Source: Agrypnia vestita
Taxonomy: Eukaryota; Arthropoda; Insecta; Trichoptera; Phryganeidae
Assembly: GCA_016648135.1 (NCBI GenBank)
Contig: JADDOH010003994.1
Coordinates: forward strand, 186,001-250,000
DNA length: 64,000 nt
Direction of reading: 5' to 3'
In this document: positions 32,903-43,299 of the stretch, in pieces
Layout of the letters: every line of letters begins with the position of its first letter
How positions within the stretch are numbered: the first letter of the stretch is position 1
Notes under the pieces: model-generated
What the model saw: the letters and a program-made list of their open reading frames with translations, nothing else
What the model was told of the DNA's origin: nothing
Database searches by the model: none
Made by a program: the position numbers and the translations under genes

Positions 32903-33927
32903 CAGGGATGTTATGGATATGAAATTTCGGATCTGGATACGCATGCGGATATAGGAATAATATTACGGATATTAAATTATTTCGGATTATCCGCTAGTTT
33001 CGGATAATTTCGGTTAAGGATATTAGAATTTTAAAATTATAAAATAAAATACTAATAGCAAGATTTGACTTTTATTTCTAGTCTATATTATCATTTGTTT
33101 TTATAATCAGTCAAAAAAAGAACTATTATTACAGCCGCTTTAAGTGCTATGGTAGAGCTATGGTACAGTATGAAGGTATGTACCTACTTAATACAAAAAC
33201 AAAATTATAATAAACAAAAATAATATTAGTAACTTCTATTAATATTATTCAATATTTTGTAGAAATTATTACAATTTGCAAAAGTACAGTACTTTGTAAT
33301 AAATCAGTCTTCATAAGTATTGCTTGAGTATTAAAGATAAAGAGTAAAATCTAAAATTGTAATAAAATCTTGGCACACTTTTACTGTACTCTAAGTACCT
33401 ATATAATATACAAAGCTGATACAATTGTTTACATCTCAATGAAATGGAAATGGACAATAAATTTTTCTATTTTACCTTTAACTATTATTATTTGTACCTT
33501 TAACTGTTTGTAAATATTTAAAAAAAATCTGTATATTTGTAAAAGCCCATAAGGACGTTAAATAAATAAATAAATAAAAAAATAAATAATAACAAAAACG
33601 GTTTTTAATGAATTTTGTAAGTAATGAAACCATTATTAAATGTTCATTAATAAACTTTAACCTTAACTGTAGTTTTAATAGTCAAAATTGAGCAAAGGTA
33701 AATTATACTTTTTAAATTATTATATTATTGCAAGAGACAACTGACAGTGATGGCTCGGCAGGGAAACAAACAAAAATCTGTCATGACCTGTCATTTAGAT
33801 TTAGACTCCGCCTTTATCCGAAACCATCCGAAACTTTTATATCGGTTTCAGTGACGGTTACGGATATTTTTTTATTTCGGATATCCGATAGTTTCGGTTA
33901 CGGTTACGGAGCTCCATAACATCCCTG
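32903..33927. mobile_element. hAT-like non-autonomous DNA transposon
   Basis: Ends are inverted repeats CAGGGATGTTATGGA (15 bp). Flanks are ATTAAAAG (32895-32902) and GTTAAAAG (33928-33935), an 8-bp duplication with one change, as made by hAT transposases, whose ends commonly begin CAGGG. Both subterminal regions are dense in TTTCGGATA/CGGATAT motifs, plausible transposase binding sites. The 1025-bp interior has no transposase frame. The 63-codon frame at 33728 is made of the subterminal repeats. A LINE-like tail (AAGCCCATAAGGACGTT then AATAAATAAATAAA) sits at 33540-33590. Confidence 0.85.
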
Positions 33928-34045
33928 GTTAAAAGCTGAGGGTCAATCTTATGTCGGTACATCTCACCCGAACCGATGTTATTCTAACAATATTAAACAC
34001 AATTAGTGGATTTCGTCCGCAGAGAAAAAAATAATCATTACTTCA

Positions 34046-34437
34046 GATAAATTATAGAAGTCTTACAGAGACCAAGCTGAGTATATTGACATGTATAGAA
34101 ATCTTCACACCGTAAGCTGGCTTGCTTCCTGCATAAGCTGACTAAAGTGATCACTTTACACAATGCGACATTCACCAATTCCACCATAAAGAGATATCGT
34201 CAAAAATGGCAGCATCTGTGTATATTGTGCTAATTTTAGATCATAGATGTCTATAAAATAGTCCATTAAAATTTTTGATAATGTGTGGATATTCTTACGA
34301 TGGAATTGGTGAACGTTGCATTGTGATCACTTTAGTCAGCTTATATAGCCCATAAGTCCTATGGTCACCATATAGTGACTTCTATACATGTTTCTCACAT
34401 AAATATCTTTATCTGTGTGAAACTTCTATAGTTTATC
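34046..34437. mobile_element. Foldback element, TIR family E, copy 1
   Basis: The outer ends GATAAATTATAGAAGTCTTAC and its inverted partner ACTTCTATAGTTTATC are followed inward by matching CATGTATAGAA, CATAAGCTGACTAAAGTGAT and TTCACCAATTCCA segments on both arms, giving arms of about 140-150 bp. There is no coding. Related sequence occurs at 51055-51235, 51545-51735 and 51903-52452. Confidence 0.8.
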
Positions 34438-34879
34438 TTAATTTATGATAATATTTTTCTTTCTTTCTCCATGTACGAGTAAATCCATTTTCGCTTTAAG
34501 TTGGCCTTTGCATAGATTTTAAAAGCAGTCAGTTGACCTTGACATTTAACTCGGATATATTAATGACCGCACTATAAAGGGGACGTAAGACGCCATAGGC
34601 AGCTCTGAATCTTCTGTCTAATTCACTTTCCAATCTTTAGTGGTTAGAGACTTCTACTCCGAGGAAATATAATTTTTTTGAAATAATCCCATTATGTATA
34701 AAGAAAACCTTTTAGCGCTATTTTAATAATAATTCAGGCATTTTTGGTGAAACTGTGACTGGGCAAGATTTAGGCAATTAGATTTCCTTGATGTTTCGGA
34801 ATTTTTTATTAACTCTTGATTTACCGGACAGACAGACATACAAACAAAGTAATGGTTATCTCCGGATACTGAAGAGACA

Positions 34880-35322
34880 CTGTACGGGCCAATAAGCACA
34901 TGTTATTGGAAAGCAAAGTCAGAATATATAAAACGTGCATAAGACCTATCATGACATTCGGTATCGAAGCAAGAGCGGACACGGTGAGAATTAACCACCT
35001 TCTCAGAACTACCGAGATAAAGACCCAATGCGGGCAAGACCCTGAGAGACAGAGTAAGTATTTAATGCGTATATCCACAGAATCTGCGACATACAGGACA
35101 TTGTACGATGGAGCAGGCAGACGAGGCGTTTCTGGAGGGATCATGTCTAGAGAACGGACCAGACAAGACTCCCCAGAGCCGTGATGCGCGGGATTCCAGA
35201 GGGGCGACGACCGCCAGGGAGACCACCGAAGAGATGGAGAGGGAGCTGGACGTCCATGTCATAAGACGACCTGTCAATACAGATCAAGTATCTAATAAAA
35301 GAAGAAGAAGAAGCTTTATCGG
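34880..35322 (+). pseudogene. LINE ORF2 C-terminal remnant with (AGA)n tail
   Basis: Reads LLESKVRIYKTCIRPIMTFG, IEARADTVRINHLLRTTEIK, then DIVRWSRQTRRFW-type text after a shift, RPPGRPPKRWRGSWTS-like text and an AGAAGAAGAAGAAG tail. Same LINE family as 12617-13250 (minus). The open frames in all three frames are parts or shadows of it. Confidence 0.88.
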
Positions 35323-35329
35323 AATTTTA

Positions 35330-36495
35330 TAACTAAACCAACCGATCGGAACCGTAAACGATTAGGACCGGAAACGCTACTATAGCTTCTCATTGTTAAA
35401 ACTATTAGATATTTATTTTAATTGGAATTATGAGTCATACACGTACCTATATTTTATACGTCTATCGTAGAATACCTACACCAGGAGTATGCATTAATTA
35501 GAATATAAGTGCTAAATTGCACGGATATTCTAATTATGTTATTGACACTATGTTTATGTATATAGGTATATATATATACGGAACAAAAGTAGTTTCTGGA
35601 ATATCTCGCATTTCCTGTAAATGGTCTCCCTGAGAAGACCTAGGCCGACATTTTGACACGGTATCACGTGCCATTGTCAAGGCTAAAAATGTCTCAAAAG
35701 TTACGGACTAGCCGTACTTGTTCGCGGGTGACATGAAAGTCTCCCACCAATAAGGCTTAAAATTAATAATTAATAATTTTTATTTAAAAATTTTAAAAGT
35801 TGGTAGAAATCAGTGTTTCACATAAATATACTAATTTCTTCATTCTGGGTCCAAATATACTTCAGACAATATTTTCGCTAATTCCGCGAAATTTTACGGG
35901 TACATAAATAAGAACGTCCTGCTGGGTATGTATGCGTATGCTGGGATAGCAGTCATCAATTATAACAATCTTTTTATCCTGAGAGGTATAGTCTTTCAAA
36001 TGATTTTTTTTTAATATTACACTATTGAGTCAATTTATTTCTTAAAAAAATATTAATTTTATAAAAATTTATTAAATAAGAATATATTTCTTTTTTACCA
36101 CTTATTTGTAAAAAATACTTGTTTCGAGCTCAAAGGACCCTTCAATAACATACAACGTATACTTTAAAATTAAAAATATAAAATATAAATAAAGAATAAT
36201 AAAATAAAAAAATATATGGGAGATGAATTAATTGAATAAATCAAACATTTTTAAATTCTTGCCAAAATTGTCGTTTTTGTTAAAAAATGGTTGACATTCA
36301 AATCAGTGCTGTGAATTTATATTAATTCTACTATTTAAAGGGTTATAAGTGATGCCTTCTCATACTCCGATTGGATAACTGTTTCTGAGACATTCTGTAT
36401 AAAACGTAATGTCAAAAATTAGCTTAAAAAATAAACCTTTTGTGGTTGTGCGAAGAACCTGCTACTGACCTAAATTTCTGTAACGTATCAGTTAG
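35330..36495. other. AT-rich stretch, nothing recognised
   Basis: No supported gene or repeat. A short (TA)n occurs near 35565-35578. Confidence 0.5.
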
Positions 36496-36507
36496 AGATT
36501 CACAATT

Positions 36508-36711
36508 TTATATTAGGTACTTGTAAGAATTTTTGTTTGGCGTATAATCTCCGTCCCCACCCCGCCTATGATCAAAAGAACTTTTGCAATTTGCGTCCAT
36601 GTCAAGGGAGAGCAGAACCGATGCCAGGCCCAGCACACACGCTATTTTTTTGGTAGAAATTAGCGACCTGTCACATGCGACTGAACTCCTGGGAGTTGGT
36701 CCATGATACAT
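36508..36711 (-). CDS. Possible first exon of a secreted protein (partial, unproven)
   Basis: An island of balanced base composition on the minus strand. A TATAAAT box (36735-36729) precedes an open frame of 67 codons that contains a hydrophobic run STKKIACVLGLASVLLSLDM of signal-peptide character after a basic KK, followed by ANCKSSFDHRRGGDGDYTP. The first ATG (36711) lies only about 24 bp after the TATA box, so a start inside the hydrophobic segment or a different start would be needed if that box is used. No strong donor was found in a phase that would join the exon at 32074. Unknown family. It could be a neuropeptide or other secreted factor, or chance. Confidence 0.3.
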   Translation of the reverse strand: MYHGPTPRSSVACDRSLISTKKIACVLGLASVLLSLDMDANCKSSFDHRRGGDGDYTPNKNSYKYLI

Positions 36712-36728
36712 CGTGTCGTCGGCCCGGC

Positions 36729-36735
36729 ATTTATA
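36729..36735 (-). promoter_or_regulatory. TATA-box-like element
   Basis: TATAAAT on the minus strand within a GC-richer setting (CCGCGCCCTCC upstream, GCCGGGCCGACGAC downstream), unusual for this AT-rich window. Confidence 0.35.
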
Positions 36736-36957
36736 ATGAAGGAGGGCGCGGAGAAATGATATATTATGTATTCCAAAGTATCACGTGTTAAGTAAAACAC
36801 ACAAAAATGTATTTAATTAATTAGTTTAATCCATTGTTTGATTAGTCAACAATTCCGTTAATTGAAAAGCACCGCGTGTTAACATATTTTTAAGTATGTA
36901 TTATTATATGACAAAATTAATTTATATATTACCGTTAAAAGTTCTAGAGATAATATC

Positions 36958-36995
36958 GACAACCAGTGACGAATATAAATTCGTCACTGGTTGTC
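36958..36995. repeat. Perfect 17-bp inverted repeat (hairpin)
   Basis: GACAACCAGTGACGAAT, loop ATAA, then the exact complement. It lies at or just outside the left side of the family A LTR at 37020-37626. Confidence 0.92.
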
Positions 36996-37019
36996 AAGCC
37001 AGCATCCTCATTGATAGTA

Positions 37020-37626
37020 GAGAACATAAAATTGAGGCAATTGAAACAATAAAACAATTTAAATCTTTATTTATTACGCAAAAAAGTCACTGGACACAAA
37101 ATTTACTAGAGCAGTGTTGATTATGATGATTATAGAATATTTCACACACTTATTACCCAAGTTCTTAATTCGCACTAATTATCTCTAGTCACTCGACCGA
37201 ATAATGTTTTTTATTAGTACGCTGTTTTTATCGCATTGATCGCTTTCTTGAATATTCAGTTCAATTTCGTACGTTGTTTAAGTCGCTCACATTCGACTAG
37301 AAAGATTTCACGCTAGTCGGTAGGTACTCGCCAGATATCAATCTGTCATTCGATTTAAAACGCATTGGCCACACTCTTTTGCACTATGGTTTGTCGTTAG
37401 TAATTACGCGTTGGTTAAACTCGATCCGCTGTGCTCGCGCCAGCCTTTTCATTGGTGACACCGCTTGTCTAGACGCTTCGACGACTTATGTGAGTAGCCC
37501 AATCGTTTCGAGATTCGTGTGAATCATCCCAGAACCTTCCAGTATCTTCCAATTTTAGTGTAAAAGGTGCAGAATGCTGTAAAGTCATCGATTACATGTA
37601 ATTCTTTTCCGATTCTTCTCGTTACA
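37020..37626 (-). mobile_element. LTR (solo), family A
   Basis: The right terminus reads CTTCTCGTTACA then ATAT (37627-37630). On minus it starts TGTAACGAGAAGAATCGG, close to the start of the LTR at 11231. Interior blocks TTCTTAATTCGCACTAATTA and GTGTAAAAGGTGCAGAATGC are shared with the 48010 and 6800 pieces. The left boundary is not certain (about 36993-37020). There is no gag-pol, so it is solo or truncated. Confidence 0.75.
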
Positions 37627-37737
37627 ATATAAACGTAGATTCACATTTCATAATTGCATAATTATATTTCTCAGATTAACATACTTACTTCTTATCTTCA
37701 TAAACATTAATTTTAGTGTGAAAACGTAAGGTCAAAT

Positions 37738-37757
37738 TTGTGTGTATGTGTGTGTCT
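37738..37757. repeat. Short (TG)n
   Basis: TGTGTGTATGTGTGTGTCTT. Confidence 0.7.
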
Positions 37758-38320
37758 TACAAAAAATATAAGAATTCTATTTGTTAATTTTTCATCTCAT
37801 CTTGTTTGTGTAGGGAAAAACCAGGGGAAAATGTTTTTTTATTAGAATCATTTTTAGACAATGTTGATTTTTAATTGCCTGTCACATGTCAAAAGGTTTA
37901 TGTGATATCGTTGCGAAAAGGGTTTATATTTTGTAATCATGCGTGGAGCTGACCTCCACTACATTCTCATTTGTTAGTATATTTCTGTAAAATGTACTCT
38001 GTAAATTCCTTTATTCCGTAACAACATTTTGATAAACGTGCATTTATTTATTTACACCTTCGATCACCGTAACCAACCACAATTTCCAATGGCTGTATTA
38101 ATCACTTGAAGGAAAGAACAATTTCCACTTGAGCTAATCGCCTGTTAATGAAGGTAAGTTGTCAAGAACTACCAAGGGAAGTCATATCGTAGTGTTTTTT
38201 TATAAATAACAAATGGTCGCGAAATATTATGATGTGTTTAACTAGTGGTGTTTTTACTTTAGTCATATAATTTCTCGAGTGATGAACATGTTCAAAAAGG
38301 AATCATGTTGTAATATAAGA

Positions 38321-38520
38321 GGGCTTCATACCGAAATACCCATTCTTTTTGTACTAATAAGTCATCTCAGTGTATCGTTATATGGGACGGGCTTTTTATC
38401 GATGTACCCATTCTTCTTGTACTATTTAGTTATTTCAGTGTATCGTAATATGGGATGGGCTTTATACCGAAATACCCATTCTGCTTGTATTAATTAGTTA
38501 TTTCAGTGTATCGTAATATT
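38321..38520. repeat. 68-bp tandem repeat, about three units
   Basis: Units begin GGGCTT at 38321, 38389 and 38457, exactly 68 bp apart, with shared ATACCGAAATACCCATTCT and TTTCAGTGTATCGTAATAT. The period is not a multiple of three (68 = 3 x 22 + 2), so the open frame through it is incidental. Confidence 0.92.
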
Positions 38521-39585
38521 ATGTCCACTGGTATATTTATATTTCGCTAAAACATCTATGTTACCAACTGGATTATTATTCTGCAATTTTCTAAGAGCAT
38601 GCTATTTTAATAATCTTCTACTTACTGTTACCGACTGGGTGAGGGAATTAAAGCTAGTACTTTAATGGATTTCCACCCATGCACCACAGATACGGCCTTT
38701 TCTGGTAAAGCTTCTCCATTTTGAGGTTCAAGAATGACGTGGGCATTCACCCGCCCTTCTTTGTGAAGGTGATTCTAATAATAAATACTTAGACCCTCTC
38801 TTAGTATCCGAAATAATGGGTCCCTAGCAAAATTAAATAAGAGTTTTTCCACGAAGGTCAGAGTTAGGCTATGATTTCTAAGGACTCCGGAATATTCCTT
38901 AAATGTGATGTTACATGTACTGTATCTCCTTGTGACTGACAAGAGATAAAAATATACCAAACACTTCAGATTTTAATATTGCTATCATCCAGGAATTTTA
39001 TTAATAGAGCAACCCACGTAAAGATTAGAAAAAATATTAATACAAGTACCTAATACAAAATTTACATATTTTTACAGAACTCTTTTGAAATTACTTGCAT
39101 ATATAATATAATGCAATCTTGAAATGATTTGTTTGTAAAAAGAATATGAATAAAAGTTTGGCAAAAAAATTACTTACTTGAAATAGTTGTCTATTATTAA
39201 TACTGATATTTAGTACCACTGAATTAAGATATCTGTTTAATTAAGAAAACTTATTTTAATGTTGCTGCACGTAGTGAGCACATTTATTGTTTGTTTATTT
39301 TATTGTTTATTTTACATTTGTTTTAATATAAGTTACAAATAACTGCCACACTAGGTAAAACCTGTTCTGTGGTAGTTATTCTCGTTTGCTAGTAACAAAA
39401 AACAATAGTAAAGAAGTAAAAACGTAAAAAAGAAAGCAGAAAGAATTTACATTTTATATACAATATTTATATACAATCATAAGAATACGTAAATCTATAA
39501 GAAAAGAAAATATACATATAAAATTAAGATAAAAATTTAAGTATATACAAAAATAAATACTATATTAGAGTGGGTATACTTGAAA
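38521..39585. other. AT-rich stretch, nothing recognised
   Basis: No supported gene or repeat. Confidence 0.5.
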
Positions 39586-39589
39586 TTGC

Positions 39590-39745
39590 CTATTTTAGAG
39601 GTCAAGGGCGGATCACTTCTTCAGCATACCTTCTACCTGATATTTTTATAAAATTAGTGATACGGTGTTTAAAAAGTTTGTGTATTGTAATTTCTTTAGT
39701 TTCATTTGGTATTGGTAACTTGTTAAAAATAAGCGTTGCCATTAA
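39590..39745 (-). pseudogene. LINE ORF2 extreme C-terminus
   Basis: Minus frame gives LIFNKLPIPNETKEITIHKL then FKHRITNFIKISGRRYAEE. The F-N-K-L-P ... K-L-F-K motif fits the C-terminal end of jockey/CR1-type ORF2. The fragment is very short. Confidence 0.5.
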
Positions 39746-40159
39746 AAAAATTAATAGTGTAATCACAAAAGAGATTATTATATAATACTAGGAAATAAAT
39801 ATTAAGATTGTCATGTCACTTCAAGTCAGTACAACGTTAAGTTTAGTTCAAATAAAAATATTACGTGTGGTGCTTTCTGGATAATTCTGTTTGAATTTTT
39901 CATGAGATATTCTGGGTCTCCAAGGATACTTCAGAGGTTTATCGAAACACTTGGAAATAAAACTGAAAACAGATTGTGTTTTCTCCAATTCCCAACGGAG
40001 CGGTAAGCAGGGCTGTATGGCGTAGGTTGGTAGATTTGCAAAAAAATTCAAGGAATATGATTATTAAGGGCGAAAGAAACACCACATTTAAATATTCACC
40101 AAATTGGCAATATTAGATTTTTAATATACAATGAGATGGTGTTATAAATTATTATAATT

Positions 40160-40735
40160 TTTTTTTTTATTTAAAATATAATAGAAACCTGAAAAGGTTT
40201 ATGGATAACATTTTTTACATGATTCAATATAGGAATATAATAATAACATAATTTAGATAGAAAATCATTTTTTATAATTGGCCGAGTTTTAGCATTTTTG
40301 TCACATTTTTGTCAGTAGTCAGTTGTTTGGTCTCTTGTGGTAGGTCGTTGTATAGTTTTAATCCGTTGCAAATTAGTCGTGATTGTCCTGTTTCTGTTTT
40401 GGCGTGTGTTATGTGATAGTTTTGAGCCGTTCTAGTGTTATGTTGGTGTTTTTGTGTATTTTGTGTAATTTTATGTCTTCGTCTTGTGTTTCGCCATTTA
40501 CTTGTTTGTGAATGATTTTAAGTGTTTCGATTTTTGTAATCTTTTGAATGTTTAATTGTTGTATTATACGGTATACAGTTTCAGTTGCTGTTAGGTATTT
40601 CAGATCATAGACCATTTTTAGTATTTTGTTTTGCTGTCGTTGGAGTCTGTTTAGTTAGGTTAGTTTTGTTTCCGGTTCCCCAGAAGGGTATCAAATATCC
40701 TATTCTACTCTCGATTTATGCCTGGTACATCAAAA
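40160..40735 (-). pseudogene. LINE reverse transcriptase C-terminal fragment
   Basis: Minus translation: YQA-IESRIGYLIPFWGTGN, LQRQQNKILKMVYDLKYLTA, KITKIETLKIIHKQVNGET, then after a shift near 40420 ITHAKTETGQSRLICNGLK, LYNDLPQETKQLTTD. The Q-A-x-I-E-S-R-x-x-Y ... L-x-x-Q-x-x-x-L-K order is the RT thumb/C-terminal region of jockey- or CR1-like LINEs. The 68-codon open frame is the middle of it. An A/T-rich 3' tail lies near 40160. Confidence 0.85.
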
Positions 40736-41472
40736 TTTTTACGGTTTTCTTTAAATAACTGTGAAAAATAAATACTTAATTATTTTGAAACAAGGGCAGA
40801 AAATAAATATGAGAGACCACATACTTGTATGCATGATTTTCCGGATCATTTACCTATGGTTTTTCACAGATTATTTATTTTTTCTCTGTATTTTTTTTTA
40901 TTTTCTCTATTTTTGATAATTTCTATGTGACGATAGTACCTTATGAAATTTTATTTTATCACCCCTTTATCCCTTTCAATAGCTTTACATTCGCAATGAT
41001 ATAATTATTTTTTATAACTTCGTCTAGACTTTGTAAAAGTACCCGTATCAATCAGTGGCAGTAGTGGCTAATCGTAGCGTAAATACGTACCTATAAACCC
41101 TAACTAAATGTCTCTACAATTGAAATTGAGACCATGTGCCCCTCAATCTTCAAAAATGCACTCGTTTATCTAAAATGTATTTTCAATCAAAAAATTAACG
41201 GAATATATTTAACAATGGCATAAAAAGTAATCTACAATACAATATTCTGCTTTTATTATATTATATATGCTTATAGTATATTCATCCGGAAAAAAGACAA
41301 ATAAAACAAAAACAAAAATGCTGCTACATGAAGTGGGCGGTTATCGCGCTTGACAAAGTAAACTGCTTTGCTTTGTTTATTTTATTAATTCTTTTATTTA
41401 GATATTATTGTTTTATTTATTCTCGAATTTTTTAGATTAACTAATTAGCATATTTTAATTAATTTATAATAT

Positions 41473-42043
41473 TGTAACAAGACGCTAAAAAGTATTAACT
41501 CACTGCCTGAACCCCTGGTAATATGTAATATTTAGAAAAACACTATGGAAACATCGAGAACGGTCAATAGAAATCTGCAATTATATACAACCTTTGCGAA
41601 ACGTCTGCAAATGACTGAAACAACCGAGAACCTTCTTCTAAACACTAGAATAATTTAGAAATTATTTATGATAAAACAGCATCTGCAGCTATAAATAGCG
41701 CGGAACTAAGCCGCCGCGGAGTTGTAGTTATCTTATTTGACATTTATATTCAGTGCGAAGTACGCGCGAGCCGCGAGATGACGTCTAGGGCGGCCAGTCG
41801 TGAATTGCGAAGCGACATAAGTGATAAATACTACATTCGAGAACGGAATTTTCTAGCAAGTGATAAATACGTGTAACCCAATAAATGCGTAATATATGTA
41901 CATTAAAGAATAGCGTTAAGTTTAATTCATGTTAAGTGACTTTGTACATTGAATAATGAATTAATTATTAATCATTAATTAATAAATCGCTAATTCATTT
42001 CGAGTGTTTTCATTCATTCGTCCCGCAACCACGATACGTGACA
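41473..42043 (+). mobile_element. Solo LTR, gypsy-type, family B, with perfect target duplication
   Basis: A 571-bp segment starting TGTAACAAGACGC and ending GATACGTGACA, flanked on both sides by ATAT (41469-41472, 42044-42047). A TATAAATA box lies at 41690 and AATAAA signals at 41880 and near 41983, as expected for a U3-R-U5 layout. There is no internal region, so it arose by LTR-LTR recombination. Insertion at ATAT with a 4-bp duplication is known for the 17.6/297/tom group of gypsy elements. Confidence 0.92.
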
Positions 42044-42621
42044 ATATGATTAAAATTATGTATACGCTGTAGGTATGGTAAAACGTGATCATTTAGCCTC
42101 AGGCTATACAATGCGGATCCAGGGATTGTTGGTATCGCAGATAATGAGGACTATTGTGCGAATGGCAAACGTTATGAGTGATGAGAAAGGAATGTAAATG
42201 ACAGATGTTCAAGTGGAAATCAAAGGGTTGGCATTGTTAAATAAATAATTGAAATATCGCCATTTTGTCCTTGTCGATGCATTCTAATATGTAGTTGCAT
42301 GTGAATTTTACTGGATGAAACCGATTTTATTCAATAATGTATGAGCGATAATAACGTTGGTATTCTTTATTGCAGTCAGTAAAATATATATTTAATATTT
42401 ACGTAAAATAATTTGTGTAAGTTAGTATTTTGATGTGTGAGCAAGTGATTTTTTTAATAAATGAATATTTTTAATTTATATTTTTCTTATTTTTATGTTC
42501 ACAAAACATTTTTTAATATGAAACTAGATGGTAATTCTTATAATGCAGCTATTCTTCTTTGATTTTATATATAAACCGTTAGATATGTATATTTTAGATT
42601 AAGGCCACTTTTACAATCACT

Positions 42622-42946
42622 AGCTTTTTTTACTCCCTTTCTTTTAACTCGTAGCGTCTGCTTGTCGCTTTTCTGCCGAAAAAAATTTGGATCAATTTTT
42701 AACCCTTTTCCAGTATTCTAATCGAGCTGAAACTTTGCAGGTAGACTCGTGGCGACGATAAAAATGATCTCACAAATTTTCATTTAAAAAAACTTAATAA
42801 TTATAGTATAATTTTGGATTTTTCGAAATTTTAACGGTTTATATATTGTTTAATTTTCGATCCTAACGCATGGAGTAGGTGCGAAACCTGTTTCAATGAG
42901 AAAGGGAGTATAATGAAAACTTGGTTTTTATGAGTTAGTTTTTCAC
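42622..42946. repeat. Dispersed repeat D, copy 3, both ends present
   Basis: Left TACTCCCTTTCTTTTAACTC, right AATGAGAAAGGGAGTATAAT, interior ACCCTTTTCC and GCTGAAACTTTGCAGGTAGA shared with copies 1 and 2. The post-terminal segment GTTTTTATGAGTTAGTTTTT is shared with copy 2. Confidence 0.8.
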
Positions 42947-43079
42947 AATGTTTGTTTATTGTGTTATGACATGAACAGAAGGGCAAATGTAAATAAGGAA
43001 TTCAAATACAAAATTAGGTCCGATGTAGAATTTTTTCTGTTACTGTAGTTCAATTTAACGTTTACTAATGTTTTTTTTT

Positions 43080-43125
43080 TGTTTTTATCAAAATATATTT
43101 TATAATTTATTTTGATAAAAATATA
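43080..43125. repeat. AT-rich hairpin
   Basis: TTTTTATCAAAATA and its complement TATTTTGATAAAAA flank a short AT loop, next to the tail end of the SINE at 43135. Confidence 0.65.
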
Positions 43126-43134
43126 TTTGGAATA

Positions 43135-43292
43135 TGTGTCACATAAATATTCCTACTATTTTCAATGTAAGCTAAACGCTTGTGCTATGAAAATAGGAAT
43201 AACTTGCTGGTCTGGAGTGAGATTCGAACCCGCGACCTATAATCATCATAATCACGAGGCGAGGTCCTAACCACAAGACTAATAAGCTACTC
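43135..43292 (-). repeat. tRNA-derived SINE, family 1
   Basis: Reverse copy with the TGTGTCACATAAATATTCCT tail at left and GCTACTC head at right. A short duplication (ATCATCATAATCACG) disrupts the segment between A and B boxes relative to other copies. Confidence 0.88.
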
Positions 43293-43299
43293 AAACTTT

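Noticed and set aside
34821..35144. 107-codon minus-strand open frame
   Set aside because: Antisense shadow of the LINE end at 34880-35322.
38321..38520. CRISPR array
   Set aside because: Units are contiguous 68-bp tandem repeats without repeat/spacer alternation, in a eukaryotic context.
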